Shown here in pieces: positions 8,815-17,057 of a DNA stretch of 64,000 nt. Made by a program: the position numbers and the translations under genes. The stretch covers positions 5,227-69,226 of the forward strand of contig CAYNLI010000003.1 in NCBI GenBank assembly GCA_964398035.1, given 5' to 3'. Every line of letters begins with the position of its first letter. The first letter of the stretch is position 1. Below the pieces are notes generated by a model. The model did not search any database, had not been told where the DNA came from, and was given only the letters and a program-made list of their open reading frames with translations. This DNA comes from Saonia sp964398035 (GTDB lineage Bacteria > Bacteroidota > Bacteroidia > Flavobacteriales > Flavobacteriaceae).

Positions 8815-9862
8815 TGTCTATTCTTTTTTCCAATTCGTTAACCTTATTTATAATTTCGGGGAGATTCTTAAAGTGCACATAAGACTTGTTATAATCTCCA
8901 TACGTTAATGCAGGAGAACCTTGGAGTACTTCATCATCTTTTACATTTCTCCCTATTCCAGATTGCGCTTGTATCTTTACCCTATCACCAATTGTAATGT
9001 GGCCAACAATACCAACTTGCCCGCCTATTAAACAATTTTTTCCAATTTTGGTAGACCCAGCAACACCAGATTGGGCAGCAATTACCGTGTGTTCTCCAAT
9101 CTCAACATTATGTGCTATTTGTATTTGGTTGTCCAATTTCACTCCTTTTCTTAAAATAGTAGATCCCATAGTGGCCCTATCTATTGTTGTACCAGCACCC
9201 ACATCAACATTATCCTCTAAAATAACATTCCCTGTTTGAGGTATTTTATTATACTCTCCGTTTGAAGTTGGTGCAAAACCAAATCCATCTGCACCAATAA
9301 TTGCACCACTCTGGATAACGCAACTATTACCTATCTTAGATTCAGAATATATTTTGGCCCCAGCATGTACAATAACATTATCTCCTATATCTACACTATC
9401 ACCAATATATACATTAGGGTGAATTTTCACATTGTTGCCCATTGTTACATCATTCCCTATATAGGCGAAAGCACCAAGGTAAAAATCTGTCCCATAAGTA
9501 GCAGTGTCTGATATAAACACGGGGTTTTCTATGCCAATCTTATTATTTTTAGCCAAATCATAATATTCCAAAACTTTAGAAAAAGACAAATATGGGTCAT
9601 CTACCTTGATTAAGGTTGTGGAAATTTCTTGTTCTGGGACAAAATCTTTATTAACTATTGTAATAGAAGCTTTTGTAGTATATATGAACGGTGTGTATTT
9701 TGAGTTAGATAAGAAAGTTAATGATCCTTTTTCACCTTCTTCTATTTTGGATAGCTTATTAACAGCTATTTCTGGGTTGCCCACAATTTCTCCCTCTAAA
9801 ATACCCGCAATCTGGCTAGCAGTAAATTTCAATCTTAATGTTTTTATCGTGATGGAACACAA
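8807..9862 (-). CDS. lpxD: UDP-3-O-acylglucosamine N-acyltransferase LpxD
   Basis: 351 residues from the ATG at 9862. The N-terminal substrate-binding domain is followed by a hexapeptide beta-helix, with catalytic His251 in IQIAHNVEIG and the AAQSGVAGSTKIG turn. It adds the second 3-hydroxyacyl chain, giving UDP-2,3-diacylglucosamine. Family members usually begin with Met-Lys-Phe-Thr; here that match begins at a TTG codon (9830-9832), residue 11 of the ATG frame. The natural start may therefore be the TTG, giving 341 residues. It heads the lpx cluster, 15 nt after the HD-domain gene. Confidence 0.95.
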   Translation of the reverse strand: MCSITIKTLRLKFTASQIAGILEGEIVGNPEIAVNKLSKIEEGEKGSLTFLSNSKYTPFIYTTKASITIVNKDFVPEQEISTTLIKVDDPYLSFSKVLEYYDLAKNNKIGIENPVFISDTATYGTDFYLGAFAYIGNDVTMGNNVKIHPNVYIGDSVDIGDNVIVHAGAKIYSESKIGNSCVIQSGAIIGADGFGFAPTSNGEYNKIPQTGNVILEDNVDVGAGTTIDRATMGSTILRKGVKLDNQIQIAHNVEIGEHTVIAAQSGVAGSTKIGKNCLIGGQVGIVGHITIGDRVKIQAQSGIGRNVKDDEVLQGSPALTYGDYNKSYVHFKNLPEIINKVNELEKRIDSE

Positions 9863-9877
9863 AAGTAAGAAAAATAG

Positions 9878-11107
9878 TTAAAAAGAATCTTTGGGATAGC
9901 ACATATAATATTTAGTGACTTTTTTTGAAAGGGTTTTCAAGTTTAAATGGTCAGATGCCTTTACAACATCCACCAATTTTTTATTTGACTTTAAAATATT
10001 AATATTTTGTTTCTCTTGATTATAAGCCTGATTTTCAATTTCTCCTTTAAAAACAAAATAAGAGACCTCTTCATCTGTAAGTTGGTTCTTTTCTTTGAAA
10101 GAGTTGTACTGCTTTTCAAACTTGTCCGACCCTATTGGCTTGTTCTTTATCTTAATATTCAGCAACTTACGATTGATAAGCATTTTACATAAGCTAGAAA
10201 GCACATAATCTGAATGGTTTTGCCAAGCTTTAACAGCAGCTAAGACATCTATATCATCTAATTGGGCAAACCTTTCTAAAACAGTATTGTCAAAATTATC
10301 TTTGTTGATTTTATGTTGTAAAAAAAAGAGCAAGGAATTACTGCAGGATAAATCCGTTCCTTTAGTCAGTAAGTCTTTTGCTCGTTGAAAGGCTTTGGTC
10401 AACAATAATTCTGCCGCTAAAGATGTCTTATGTAAATACACCTGCCAATACATAAAACGGCGAGCCATTAAGAATTTTTCAACCGAGTAGATTCCTTTTT
10501 CCTCTACAACCAACTCATTATCTGCTACATTCAACATGATAATCAATCGTTCTGAATTAATATTTCCTTCAGCCACACCTGTATAGAAACTATCTCGTTT
10601 TAAATAATCCAACCGATCCATATCCAATTGACTTGACACCAATTGATTTAAAAACTTTTTTGAATAAGTTCCTTTGAATATTTCTATAGCAATGGTTAAA
10701 CTTCCGTTAAATTTCTCATTCAAGTTTTCCATAAAAAGGAGAGAAATATTCTCATGATCAATTCCATCAACAATGCTATGCTCCATAGCATGTGAGAAAG
10801 GACCATGCCCAATATCATGCAAAAGAATGGCACATAAAAGCCCTTCTTCTTCCTCTTTAGAAATTACAACGCCTTTTAAACGGAGTACTTCTATTGCTTT
10901 TCCCATTAAATCCATACTTCCCAATGCATGATGAAAACGGGTGTGGTGTGCACCAGGATATACCAAGGAAGACATGCCCGTTTGGGAAATTCTACGCAAA
11001 CGTTGAAAATACGGTTCTTCAATAAGGTTATAGACTAAAGTACTGGGTATTCTAATAAATCCGTAAATTGGATCATTGAATATTTTTAGTTTGTTGGATT
11101 TTTCCAA
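9878..11107 (-). CDS. HD-domain phosphohydrolase (dNTPase-like)
   Basis: 409 residues. The HD superfamily metal ligands are visible: His in HHTRFHH (54-60), His97-Asp98 in LLHDIGHGPFSH, and a downstream Asp in the SQLDMDRLDYLKRD segment. This pattern and length match the dGTPase-like HD proteins that hydrolyse deoxynucleoside triphosphates. The substrate here is inferred from the family only. It precedes lpxD by 15 nt on the same strand and could be the first gene of that transcription unit. A TAACTTTG box on the minus strand at 11147-11154 could be its promoter, although no good -33 element is present. Confidence 0.87.
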   Translation of the reverse strand: MEKSNKLKIFNDPIYGFIRIPSTLVYNLIEEPYFQRLRRISQTGMSSLVYPGAHHTRFHHALGSMDLMGKAIEVLRLKGVVISKEEEEGLLCAILLHDIGHGPFSHAMEHSIVDGIDHENISLLFMENLNEKFNGSLTIAIEIFKGTYSKKFLNQLVSSQLDMDRLDYLKRDSFYTGVAEGNINSERLIIMLNVADNELVVEEKGIYSVEKFLMARRFMYWQVYLHKTSLAAELLLTKAFQRAKDLLTKGTDLSCSNSLLFFLQHKINKDNFDNTVLERFAQLDDIDVLAAVKAWQNHSDYVLSSLCKMLINRKLLNIKIKNKPIGSDKFEKQYNSFKEKNQLTDEEVSYFVFKGEIENQAYNQEKQNINILKSNKKLVDVVKASDHLNLKTLSKKVTKYYMCYPKDSF

Positions 11108-11233
11108 AATATGTTTCCTTAAAAAATCGTTTTGCTATTAATATGTCAAAGTTATGGATTTGAAATGAGACTCTGAGGGTGAATTTAAGGAGCAGTTCAA
11201 CTAAAAATCGTTTTTCACAAATACAGGTACTAG

Positions 11234-12778
11234 ATGAGTAAAATAACAATACTTTGGGTTGATGATGAAATTGAATTCATGAAACCTCATATTATTTTTC
11301 TGGAAGGGAAAAATTATACAGTGACCACATGTAAAAGTGGACAGGAAGCTTTGGAAGAAATAGCCCATAACAGATTTGATATTGTTTTTTTGGATGAAAA
11401 TATGCCCGGTATTTCTGGTTTGGAAACCTTAACCGAAATTAAACTAATGGATGCTACACTCCCAGTAGTGATGATTACCAAGAGCGAGGAAGAATATATT
11501 ATGGAAGAGGCCATTGGCTCTAAAATAGCGGATTATTTAATTAAGCCCGTAAACCCCAACCAGATTTTATTATCTCTAAAAAAGAACTTGGACAATTCTA
11601 GATTGGTATCTGAAAAAACAACCTCTAATTACCAACAAGAGTTTAGAAAAATTGCAATGGATCTGTCCATGGTAAATTCATATGAAGAATGGGCAGAACT
11701 ATATAGAAAATTAATCTACTGGGAACTGCAATTGGAAGAGATTGAAGACTCTAGCATGTTTGAAATATTGGAATCCCAAAAAGTGGAGGCCAACAATCAA
11801 TTTGGGAAGTTTGTAGACAGCAATTATGAAGATTGGTTCTCTGATGACGATGCACCTATACTATCCCATACCCTTTTTAAAGAATGGATATATCCTGAAA
11901 TAAAAAACACCCCAACCTTATTGGTTGTGATAGACAATTTACGCTATGATCAATGGTTTGCTTTTGAGGAAGGTTTAAATGCCTATTATAAAAAAGACAA
12001 AGAGAAAACATATTACAGCATATTGCCCACGGCCACCCAATATGCCAGAAATGCAATATTCTCTGGCTTGACACCATTGGATATGGAGAAAAAATATCCA
12101 GACTGGTGGAAGAATGATACGGATGAGGGCGGAAAAAATCTATTTGAAGATAAATTTTTAGGGGAACAACTTAAAAGACTGGGATTGGATTTAAAGTGGG
12201 AGTACCATAAAATAAGCAGCTTAAAGCAAGGTAAAGCGCTTTCTCAAAATTTTAAAACACAGAAAGAGAATGATTTAACAGTAATCGTTTATAATTTTGT
12301 GGATATGCTCTCCCATTCCAAAACAGAAATGGACGTTATAAAAGAACTGGCATCAAATGACAAAGCATATAGGTCCTTAACACAAAGCTGGTTTAAAAAT
12401 TCTCCCTTATTAGAAATTATACAACAAGCACAGACCATGGGGCTAAAACTGATTATTACAACAGACCATGGAACCATTAATGTAAAGCAGCCTTCAAAAG
12501 TTGTTGGGGATAGAGAAACCAGTGCCAATCTTCGTTACAAAACTGGGCGTAGTCTAACATATGAGGACAAAAATGTATTGGCGGCCAAAGACCCTAAAAA
12601 AATATACCTACCAAGTATTAATATGAGTAGCTCTTATATATTTGCCAAGAATGATTTTTTCTTTGCTTACCCAAATAATTATAACCATTATGTTAGTTAT
12701 TATAGGAATACCTACCAACATGGAGGGGTTTCTTTGGAAGAAATGGTAATTCCTTTTGTAGTTTTGGAGCCTAGATAA
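11234..12778 (+). CDS. porX: Response regulator PorX with PglZ domain
   Basis: 514 residues. An N-terminal receiver domain (1 to about 125) carries the acidic pair Asp10-Asp11 and the phospho-acceptor Asp54. The remainder is a PglZ/alkaline-phosphatase-like domain with metal-binding segments LLVVIDNLRYDQW and TTDHGT. PorX works with the PorY kinase and the ECF factor SigP to regulate the type IX secretion system in Bacteroidota, and its PglZ domain is a zinc phosphodiesterase acting on nucleotides. No porY or T9SS structural gene is in this window. It lies 5 nt before tsaE and is likely cotranscribed with it. Confidence 0.93.
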   Translation: MSKITILWVDDEIEFMKPHIIFLEGKNYTVTTCKSGQEALEEIAHNRFDIVFLDENMPGISGLETLTEIKLMDATLPVVMITKSEEEYIMEEAIGSKIADYLIKPVNPNQILLSLKKNLDNSRLVSEKTTSNYQQEFRKIAMDLSMVNSYEEWAELYRKLIYWELQLEEIEDSSMFEILESQKVEANNQFGKFVDSNYEDWFSDDDAPILSHTLFKEWIYPEIKNTPTLLVVIDNLRYDQWFAFEEGLNAYYKKDKEKTYYSILPTATQYARNAIFSGLTPLDMEKKYPDWWKNDTDEGGKNLFEDKFLGEQLKRLGLDLKWEYHKISSLKQGKALSQNFKTQKENDLTVIVYNFVDMLSHSKTEMDVIKELASNDKAYRSLTQSWFKNSPLLEIIQQAQTMGLKLIITTDHGTINVKQPSKVVGDRETSANLRYKTGRSLTYEDKNVLAAKDPKKIYLPSINMSSSYIFAKNDFFFAYPNNYNHYVSYYRNTYQHGGVSLEEMVIPFVVLEPR

Positions 12779-12783
12779 ATCCA

Positions 12784-13197
12784 ATGCAGATTACCTATAT
12801 AGAGAATCAACTTCAAGAAGTTGTCCAACAGCTACTTTCCAATACTCAAGCCAAAACAATTTGTTTTTATGGGGAGATGGGTACTGGTAAAACAACTTTA
12901 ATCAAGGCTATTATTAAAGAACTTGGTAGTATTGATACAGCCCACAGCCCTACGTATGGTATTGTAAATGAATATTTTGATGCTAGCAAAAAGCTTTTGG
13001 CCTATCATTTTGATTTTTATAGGCTGAATAATGAGACTGAAGCCTTAGATTTAGGCTTAGAAGATTATTTTAATGCAGATGTTTTAGTATTAATTGAGTG
13101 GCCAGAAATGATAACTTCTTTACTTCCAGAGGATACAACTGACGTTTTTTTAGAGATTGTAGACCAGAATACTCGAAAACTTACAATAAAAGGCTAA
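12784..13197 (+). CDS. tsaE: tRNA t6A synthesis ATPase TsaE
   Basis: 137 residues, normal for TsaE. A P-loop GEMGTGKTTL spans about 30-39, then SPTYGIVNEY and a conserved HFDFYRL segment, and a terminal EWPE motif near 105-108. With TsaB, TsaC and TsaD it makes the N6-threonylcarbamoyladenosine modification of ANN-decoding tRNAs. It starts 5 nt after porX, so translation is probably coupled. Confidence 0.94.
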   Translation: MQITYIENQLQEVVQQLLSNTQAKTICFYGEMGTGKTTLIKAIIKELGSIDTAHSPTYGIVNEYFDASKKLLAYHFDFYRLNNETEALDLGLEDYFNADVLVLIEWPEMITSLLPEDTTDVFLEIVDQNTRKLTIKG

Positions 13198-13276
13198 AAT
13201 TGGGCTAAGAAATCATCGTAATACAATCAGTTTTATTGTATATTTTTCGATAAAATACATAAAAATCGATTAAACG

Positions 13277-13307
13277 CTTGTTTTTTACGTTAAAGTGCTT
13301 ATATTTA
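13277..13307 (+). promoter_or_regulatory. Probable promoter of small lipoprotein gene
   Basis: CTTG at 13277-13280, a spacer of 19 nt, and TATATTTA at 13300-13307 fit the Bacteroidota promoter form apart from one base in each box. A start about 7 nt downstream would leave a leader of roughly 75 nt before the ATG at 13390. Confidence 0.45.
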
Positions 13308-13389
13308 TCGCTGTAATGCATATTGAAAGTGCTTTTTTTCTTCAATTTGTATTGAAAATGAATTAAATCTTTAACTAAAAACCCTCTTG

Positions 13390-13533
13390 ATGATGAACAC
13401 GAAAAGAATTTTATTTGGATTAATGGCATGTGCAGTTTTAACTTTGACTGCAATTTCATGCACTCCTAACGCAGATGACCAAGCATATGAGCAAGGAGTA
13501 GATAAAACCAAGATTAGGAAATCAAATAAGTAG
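13390..13533 (+). CDS. Small lipoprotein (47 aa)
   Basis: A 47-codon frame (ATG ATG start at 13390) encodes a signal sequence with basic residues at positions 5 and 6, a hydrophobic core and a lipobox-like LTAISC, so the mature lipid-modified Cys would be at about residue 24. The mature part is only some 24 residues and highly polar (DDQAYEQGVDKTKIRKSNK). A promoter lies upstream and a clear terminator follows at 13559, so this is a stand-alone transcription unit. Function unknown; it is too short for most gene finders. Confidence 0.7.
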   Translation: MMNTKRILFGLMACAVLTLTAISCTPNADDQAYEQGVDKTKIRKSNK

Positions 13534-13558
13534 TTTTCCAATTCATATTAAAACATTT

Positions 13559-13588
13559 AAAGGGTAATCAATAAATTACCCTTTTTTT
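13559..13588 (+). terminator. Terminator after small lipoprotein gene
   Basis: A perfect 10-bp stem (13559-13568 with 13575-13584, AAAGGGTAAT/ATTACCCTTT, loop of 6) ends in a T-run, 26 nt after the lipoprotein stop. Confidence 0.85.
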
Positions 13589-13623
13589 CGTTTATCTATT
13601 TATATTGAATTCTAAATATATCT

Positions 13624-14148
13624 ATGAAGCGGAAAATGACTGAAAAAGAGACTAAAGTAAAAAAGAAAATTATCATAGATTCTTTTATGGTACTTTTTAT
13701 TGTTCTCTCTCCTTTTGTATTTAAAATGCATGAATATGTATCTGAAGAGCCAGATGCAACCCTTGATATTTTATGGTTTACCATAGACAGTAATGGATTT
13801 TTTGATTTAAGTACATATGTTTGGTTCTTATTGGGCAAGTTTGTCCCTTTTTATTTATTTATAATCTGGTTTTTCACTTGCAAGCACTGGTGGTATCATA
13901 TCATCTTAATACCAATAACCATGTATGCTTTCCAGATTTTTGAGGTAATTTATTCTGATGACAAATATATTGACACTGAAAATGTTTTATGGATATTGCC
14001 TGTTTGCATGGTAATTATCCCTTTTGTGTATTTTATTAGAATAAAATTATATGACAAATATGTTCTCGGTATAGACTTGGATGCCATGGATGCAGAACTT
14101 AAAGAGCTAAAAGAAAGAGAGCGTTTAAGAGAAGAAAAAAATACGTAA
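13624..14148 (+). CDS. Hypothetical multi-pass membrane protein
   Basis: 174 residues with a basic N-terminus and about four membrane helices (near 20-34, 62-84, 88-105 and 118-137), ending in a highly charged helix rich in Glu, Lys and Arg (about 152-174) that is likely a short coiled coil. Aromatic residues are dense in the helices. I do not recognise a named family. The reading frame has good codon character and is bounded by a terminator upstream. An alternative ATG lies at 13636. It is followed 61 nt later by the alanine dehydrogenase-like gene. Confidence 0.75.
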   Translation: MKRKMTEKETKVKKKIIIDSFMVLFIVLSPFVFKMHEYVSEEPDATLDILWFTIDSNGFFDLSTYVWFLLGKFVPFYLFIIWFFTCKHWWYHIILIPITMYAFQIFEVIYSDDKYIDTENVLWILPVCMVIIPFVYFIRIKLYDKYVLGIDLDAMDAELKELKERERLREEKNT

Positions 14149-14209
14149 TTTTGAATTTGGTGATTTCCCTATTAAATAAAGAAATCCCTTATTACAGAAT
14201 TGCACTTAT

Positions 14210-15409
14210 ATGAATCAACCTTCTTCACCTTTTAGTAAAGACCAATTACTACCACAAGAGGAAACTTTAGAGATTTTAAAACAAAAGGGGGAACTCTTTA
14301 TTGGCATCCCTAAAGAAAATCAATACCAAGAGAAAAGAATATGTTTAACACCAGATGCCATAAATGCAATTACTGCAAATGGGCATAGGGTTCTTATTGA
14401 ATCTGGAGCTGGTGAAGGTGCTGATTACACAGATATTAATTATACAGATGCGGGTGCAGAAATAACCAAGGATACCAAAAAGGTGTTTTCTTGTCCACTA
14501 CTTTTGAAAGTAGAACCACCTACTCTTTCTGAAATTCAAATGATTAATCCGCAAACTACTGTTATCTCTGCTTTGCAGATTAAAACACAATCCAAAGAAT
14601 ATTTTGAGGAACTGGCAAAAAAAAGAATTACTGCCGTTGCATTTGAATATATAAAGGATGAAGAGGGAAAATACCCAGCTGTACGATCTCTTAGTGAAAT
14701 AGCTGGTATTTCTTCTGTGTTGATTGCTTCAGAAATTATGGCCGCAACCAACAATGGAAACGGACTGATGTTTGGGAATATTAGTGGAGTACCTCCTGTA
14801 GAAGTTGTTATTATTGGTGCTGGTACCGTAGGTGAATTTGCTGCACGTTCTGCAATTGGTCTTGGAGCCAATGTAAAAGTATTTGATAATTCTATCACCA
14901 AGTTGAGAACTATACAGACCAACTTAAAACAAACTATATACACTTCTACCATTCAACCAAAAAATTTATTAAAAGCATTAAAACGTTGTGACGTTGCTAT
15001 TGGTGCAACAAGAGGAAAAGGTCGTTCTCCAGTTGTGGTATCCAGTACTATGGTAGAGCGCATGAAAAAAGGAGCGGTAATTATTGATGTAAGTATTGAT
15101 ATGGGAGGTTGTTTTGAAACAAGCGAAGTTACAACCCATGACAAGCCAACAATGACCAAATATGGCGTGGTACATTACGCAGTACCCAACATCCCTTCTC
15201 GCTATCCTAAAACCTCTTCAATCTCAATCAGTAATATCTTTACACCCTATTTATTGAAAATTGGTGAAGATGGTGGCTTGGAAAATTCTTTACGATTTGA
15301 TAAAGGCCTTAGAAATGGTCTATATATGTACCATGGCATCTTAACCAATAAATCTGTTGGAGAATGGTTTGACCTTTCTTATAGCGACATCAACTTCCTT
15401 ATTTTTTAG
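14210..15409 (+). CDS. Alanine dehydrogenase/PNT-family protein
   Basis: 399 residues. The N-terminal catalytic domain begins FIGIPKENQYQEKRICLTP with the conserved Arg, and the substrate Lys lies in LLKVEPP. The NAD-binding Rossmann segment is VVIIGAGTVGEFAARSA, and the late Asp is in IDVSIDMGGCFET. These fit alanine dehydrogenase (L-alanine to pyruvate with NAD). Two points are unusual: the protein is about 30 residues longer than the Bacillus enzyme, and the region aligning with its catalytic His96 reads ALQIKT, with Gln where His is expected. The exact activity is therefore uncertain. A TAATTTTG box at 14146-14153 may be its promoter. Confidence 0.82.
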   Translation: MNQPSSPFSKDQLLPQEETLEILKQKGELFIGIPKENQYQEKRICLTPDAINAITANGHRVLIESGAGEGADYTDINYTDAGAEITKDTKKVFSCPLLLKVEPPTLSEIQMINPQTTVISALQIKTQSKEYFEELAKKRITAVAFEYIKDEEGKYPAVRSLSEIAGISSVLIASEIMAATNNGNGLMFGNISGVPPVEVVIIGAGTVGEFAARSAIGLGANVKVFDNSITKLRTIQTNLKQTIYTSTIQPKNLLKALKRCDVAIGATRGKGRSPVVVSSTMVERMKKGAVIIDVSIDMGGCFETSEVTTHDKPTMTKYGVVHYAVPNIPSRYPKTSSISISNIFTPYLLKIGEDGGLENSLRFDKGLRNGLYMYHGILTNKSVGEWFDLSYSDINFLIF

Positions 15410-15411
15410 AA

Positions 15412-15801
15412 ATGGCATTATTAAAAAGAATCGGATTTTATTTATTCGGATTATCAATTGGGATTGTTTTCCTGACTATTTTTTTAAAGAAAAAATCCGA
15501 AGCTACTGGGGTTGAGTTTTGTTATTTCCCAAATTGTAGAGTGCTTAAAGACATGCGTACCAAATCATTGTCCTATTCAGATGAAGTCAATAAAATGTTG
15601 CAAGAACAAAGATTAGATTCAATAGACATTGCTTCCTTTTTTAGAGATGGTGATATAGATTTTTCCAAAAGTAAAACAAAAACAGTTCCGTGTAAAACTT
15701 ATATCATAGAAAACGAAATTAAAGGAAAAGATGCTTTTATTGAAGTAACCAATTGCTCTTCTAAAATATTGGTAAAAAGCTTGAGTTACTCCCAAGATTA
15801 A
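15412..15801 (+). CDS. DUF4258-type membrane-anchored protein
   Basis: 129 residues. One N-terminal membrane helix (about 8-25) is followed by a small globular domain with paired cysteines (FCYFPNCRVL at about 42-51 and later Cys in VPCKTY and TNCSS). Length and position straight after an alanine dehydrogenase-like gene match proteins labelled DUF4258 in Flavobacteriia as I recall them. It starts 2 nt after that gene, so they form an operon. Its stop overlaps the proline dehydrogenase stop on the opposite strand by 3 nt or less. Confidence 0.7.
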   Translation: MALLKRIGFYLFGLSIGIVFLTIFLKKKSEATGVEFCYFPNCRVLKDMRTKSLSYSDEVNKMLQEQRLDSIDIASFFRDGDIDFSKSKTKTVPCKTYIIENEIKGKDAFIEVTNCSSKILVKSLSYSQD

Positions 15802-16964
15802 ATTCCCCTTCTCTTTCTTTCTGTCTTCAACAATGCTAATTCTCTATTAGTTTGCCCAGCTACAGATGTGTTTTCCTCTGCTCTTCTAATTAGATAGGGC
15901 ATAACGTCTCTGACTGGTCCAAAGGGTAAATACTTTGCCACATTATAACCTTTACTTGCCAAATTGAATGAAATATGGTCACTCATACCAAACAATTGCC
16001 CAAACCAAACACTATTGTCATTATTGGCAATACCTTTCTCTTTCATTAAATTGATTAGGCTATAGGTACTTTCTTCATTGTGGGTTCCGGCAAAAATTGA
16101 AATGACATTCAAATGTTCTAACATAAAGACTATTGCATCATTAAAATTATCATCTGTAGCTTTTTTGGTGGCACAAATAGGCGTTGGGTATTCCTTTTTC
16201 TCTGCCCTATTGTTTTCCTTCTCCATATATGCCCCTCTCACTACTTTCATGCCTATTTTAAAATTATCATTAATTGCCTTAATATGCAGTTTCCTCAAAT
16301 AATCCATTCTGTCCCAACGGTACATTTGTATGGTATTAAAAACAATAGCCTTCTTTGCATTGTATTTCTGCATCATTTTTTCAGTTAATTGGTCAGCCGC
16401 ATCCTGCATCCAACTTTCCTCTGCATCAATCAAAAGAGCAACATCTAAATCATGGGCTTTCTTACAAACTTTATCAAATCTACCAACAACACGTTTCCAT
16501 TCTTTCCCCTCTTCATCTGTAAGCTTGGTTTTTGCGCTTATTTTCTCATAAAGCTTTAGCCTTCCAAAACCAGAAGGCTTAAATACAGCAAATGGAATTG
16601 CTTGCTTTTCTTTTACAAAATTTAATGTCTGTAATGTTTTCTCCAAGGCATAGTCAAATTGAATTTCCTCCTCTTTACCTTCAACAGAATAATCTAACAC
16701 GGCACACACCCCTTTATTGAACATTCTATCAACAAGACCCATACAATCTTCTTCATTTATTCCGCCACAAAAATGATCAAAGACTGTTGCCCTTATCAAT
16801 CCTTCCACCGGTAAATGTGCTTTGATTGCAAAATTGGTCATCAACGTGCCCATTTTTACCAAAGGTTCATTGGCAATTATTTTGAACAGAAAATAAGCCC
16901 GCTCTAATTCTGAATCTGTTTTTAAGACAAATGCTGTTTTTGTATTATCAAAAATCTTTTCCAT
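15798..16964 (-). CDS. Proline dehydrogenase
   Basis: 388 residues from the ATG at 16964. It has the FAD-dependent TIM-barrel of PRODH, including DAEESWMQDAAD, the KMVRGAYMEKE-like segment (MKVVRGAYMEKE) and the late VWFGQLFGM and YLIRRAEENTSV regions that bind flavin and proline carboxylate. It oxidises proline to pyrroline-5-carboxylate and passes electrons to quinone. A frame extends 8 codons upstream to 16988, but a TATATTTG promoter box sits at 16986-16993, so the downstream ATG is preferred. It is transcribed divergently from aroB. Confidence 0.94.
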   Translation of the reverse strand: MEKIFDNTKTAFVLKTDSELERAYFLFKIIANEPLVKMGTLMTNFAIKAHLPVEGLIRATVFDHFCGGINEEDCMGLVDRMFNKGVCAVLDYSVEGKEEEIQFDYALEKTLQTLNFVKEKQAIPFAVFKPSGFGRLKLYEKISAKTKLTDEEGKEWKRVVGRFDKVCKKAHDLDVALLIDAEESWMQDAADQLTEKMMQKYNAKKAIVFNTIQMYRWDRMDYLRKLHIKAINDNFKIGMKVVRGAYMEKENNRAEKKEYPTPICATKKATDDNFNDAIVFMLEHLNVISIFAGTHNEESTYSLINLMKEKGIANNDNSVWFGQLFGMSDHISFNLASKGYNVAKYLPFGPVRDVMPYLIRRAEENTSVAGQTNRELALLKTERKRRGI

Positions 16965-16985
16965 TTTATAAAAATTGTGACGAAT

Positions 16986-16993
16986 CAAATATA
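16986..16993 (-). promoter_or_regulatory. Probable proline dehydrogenase -7 box
   Basis: Reads TATATTTG on the minus strand, 22 nt before the ATG at 16964. It overlaps the end of a possible 8-codon extension and so argues for the shorter protein. No convincing -33 element. Confidence 0.45.
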
Positions 16994-17057
16994 ATTATAG
17001 AAATAGTATTCTTATCAATAAAAATAATCTTTATTTTGTATGTTTTAAATCTAGAAA

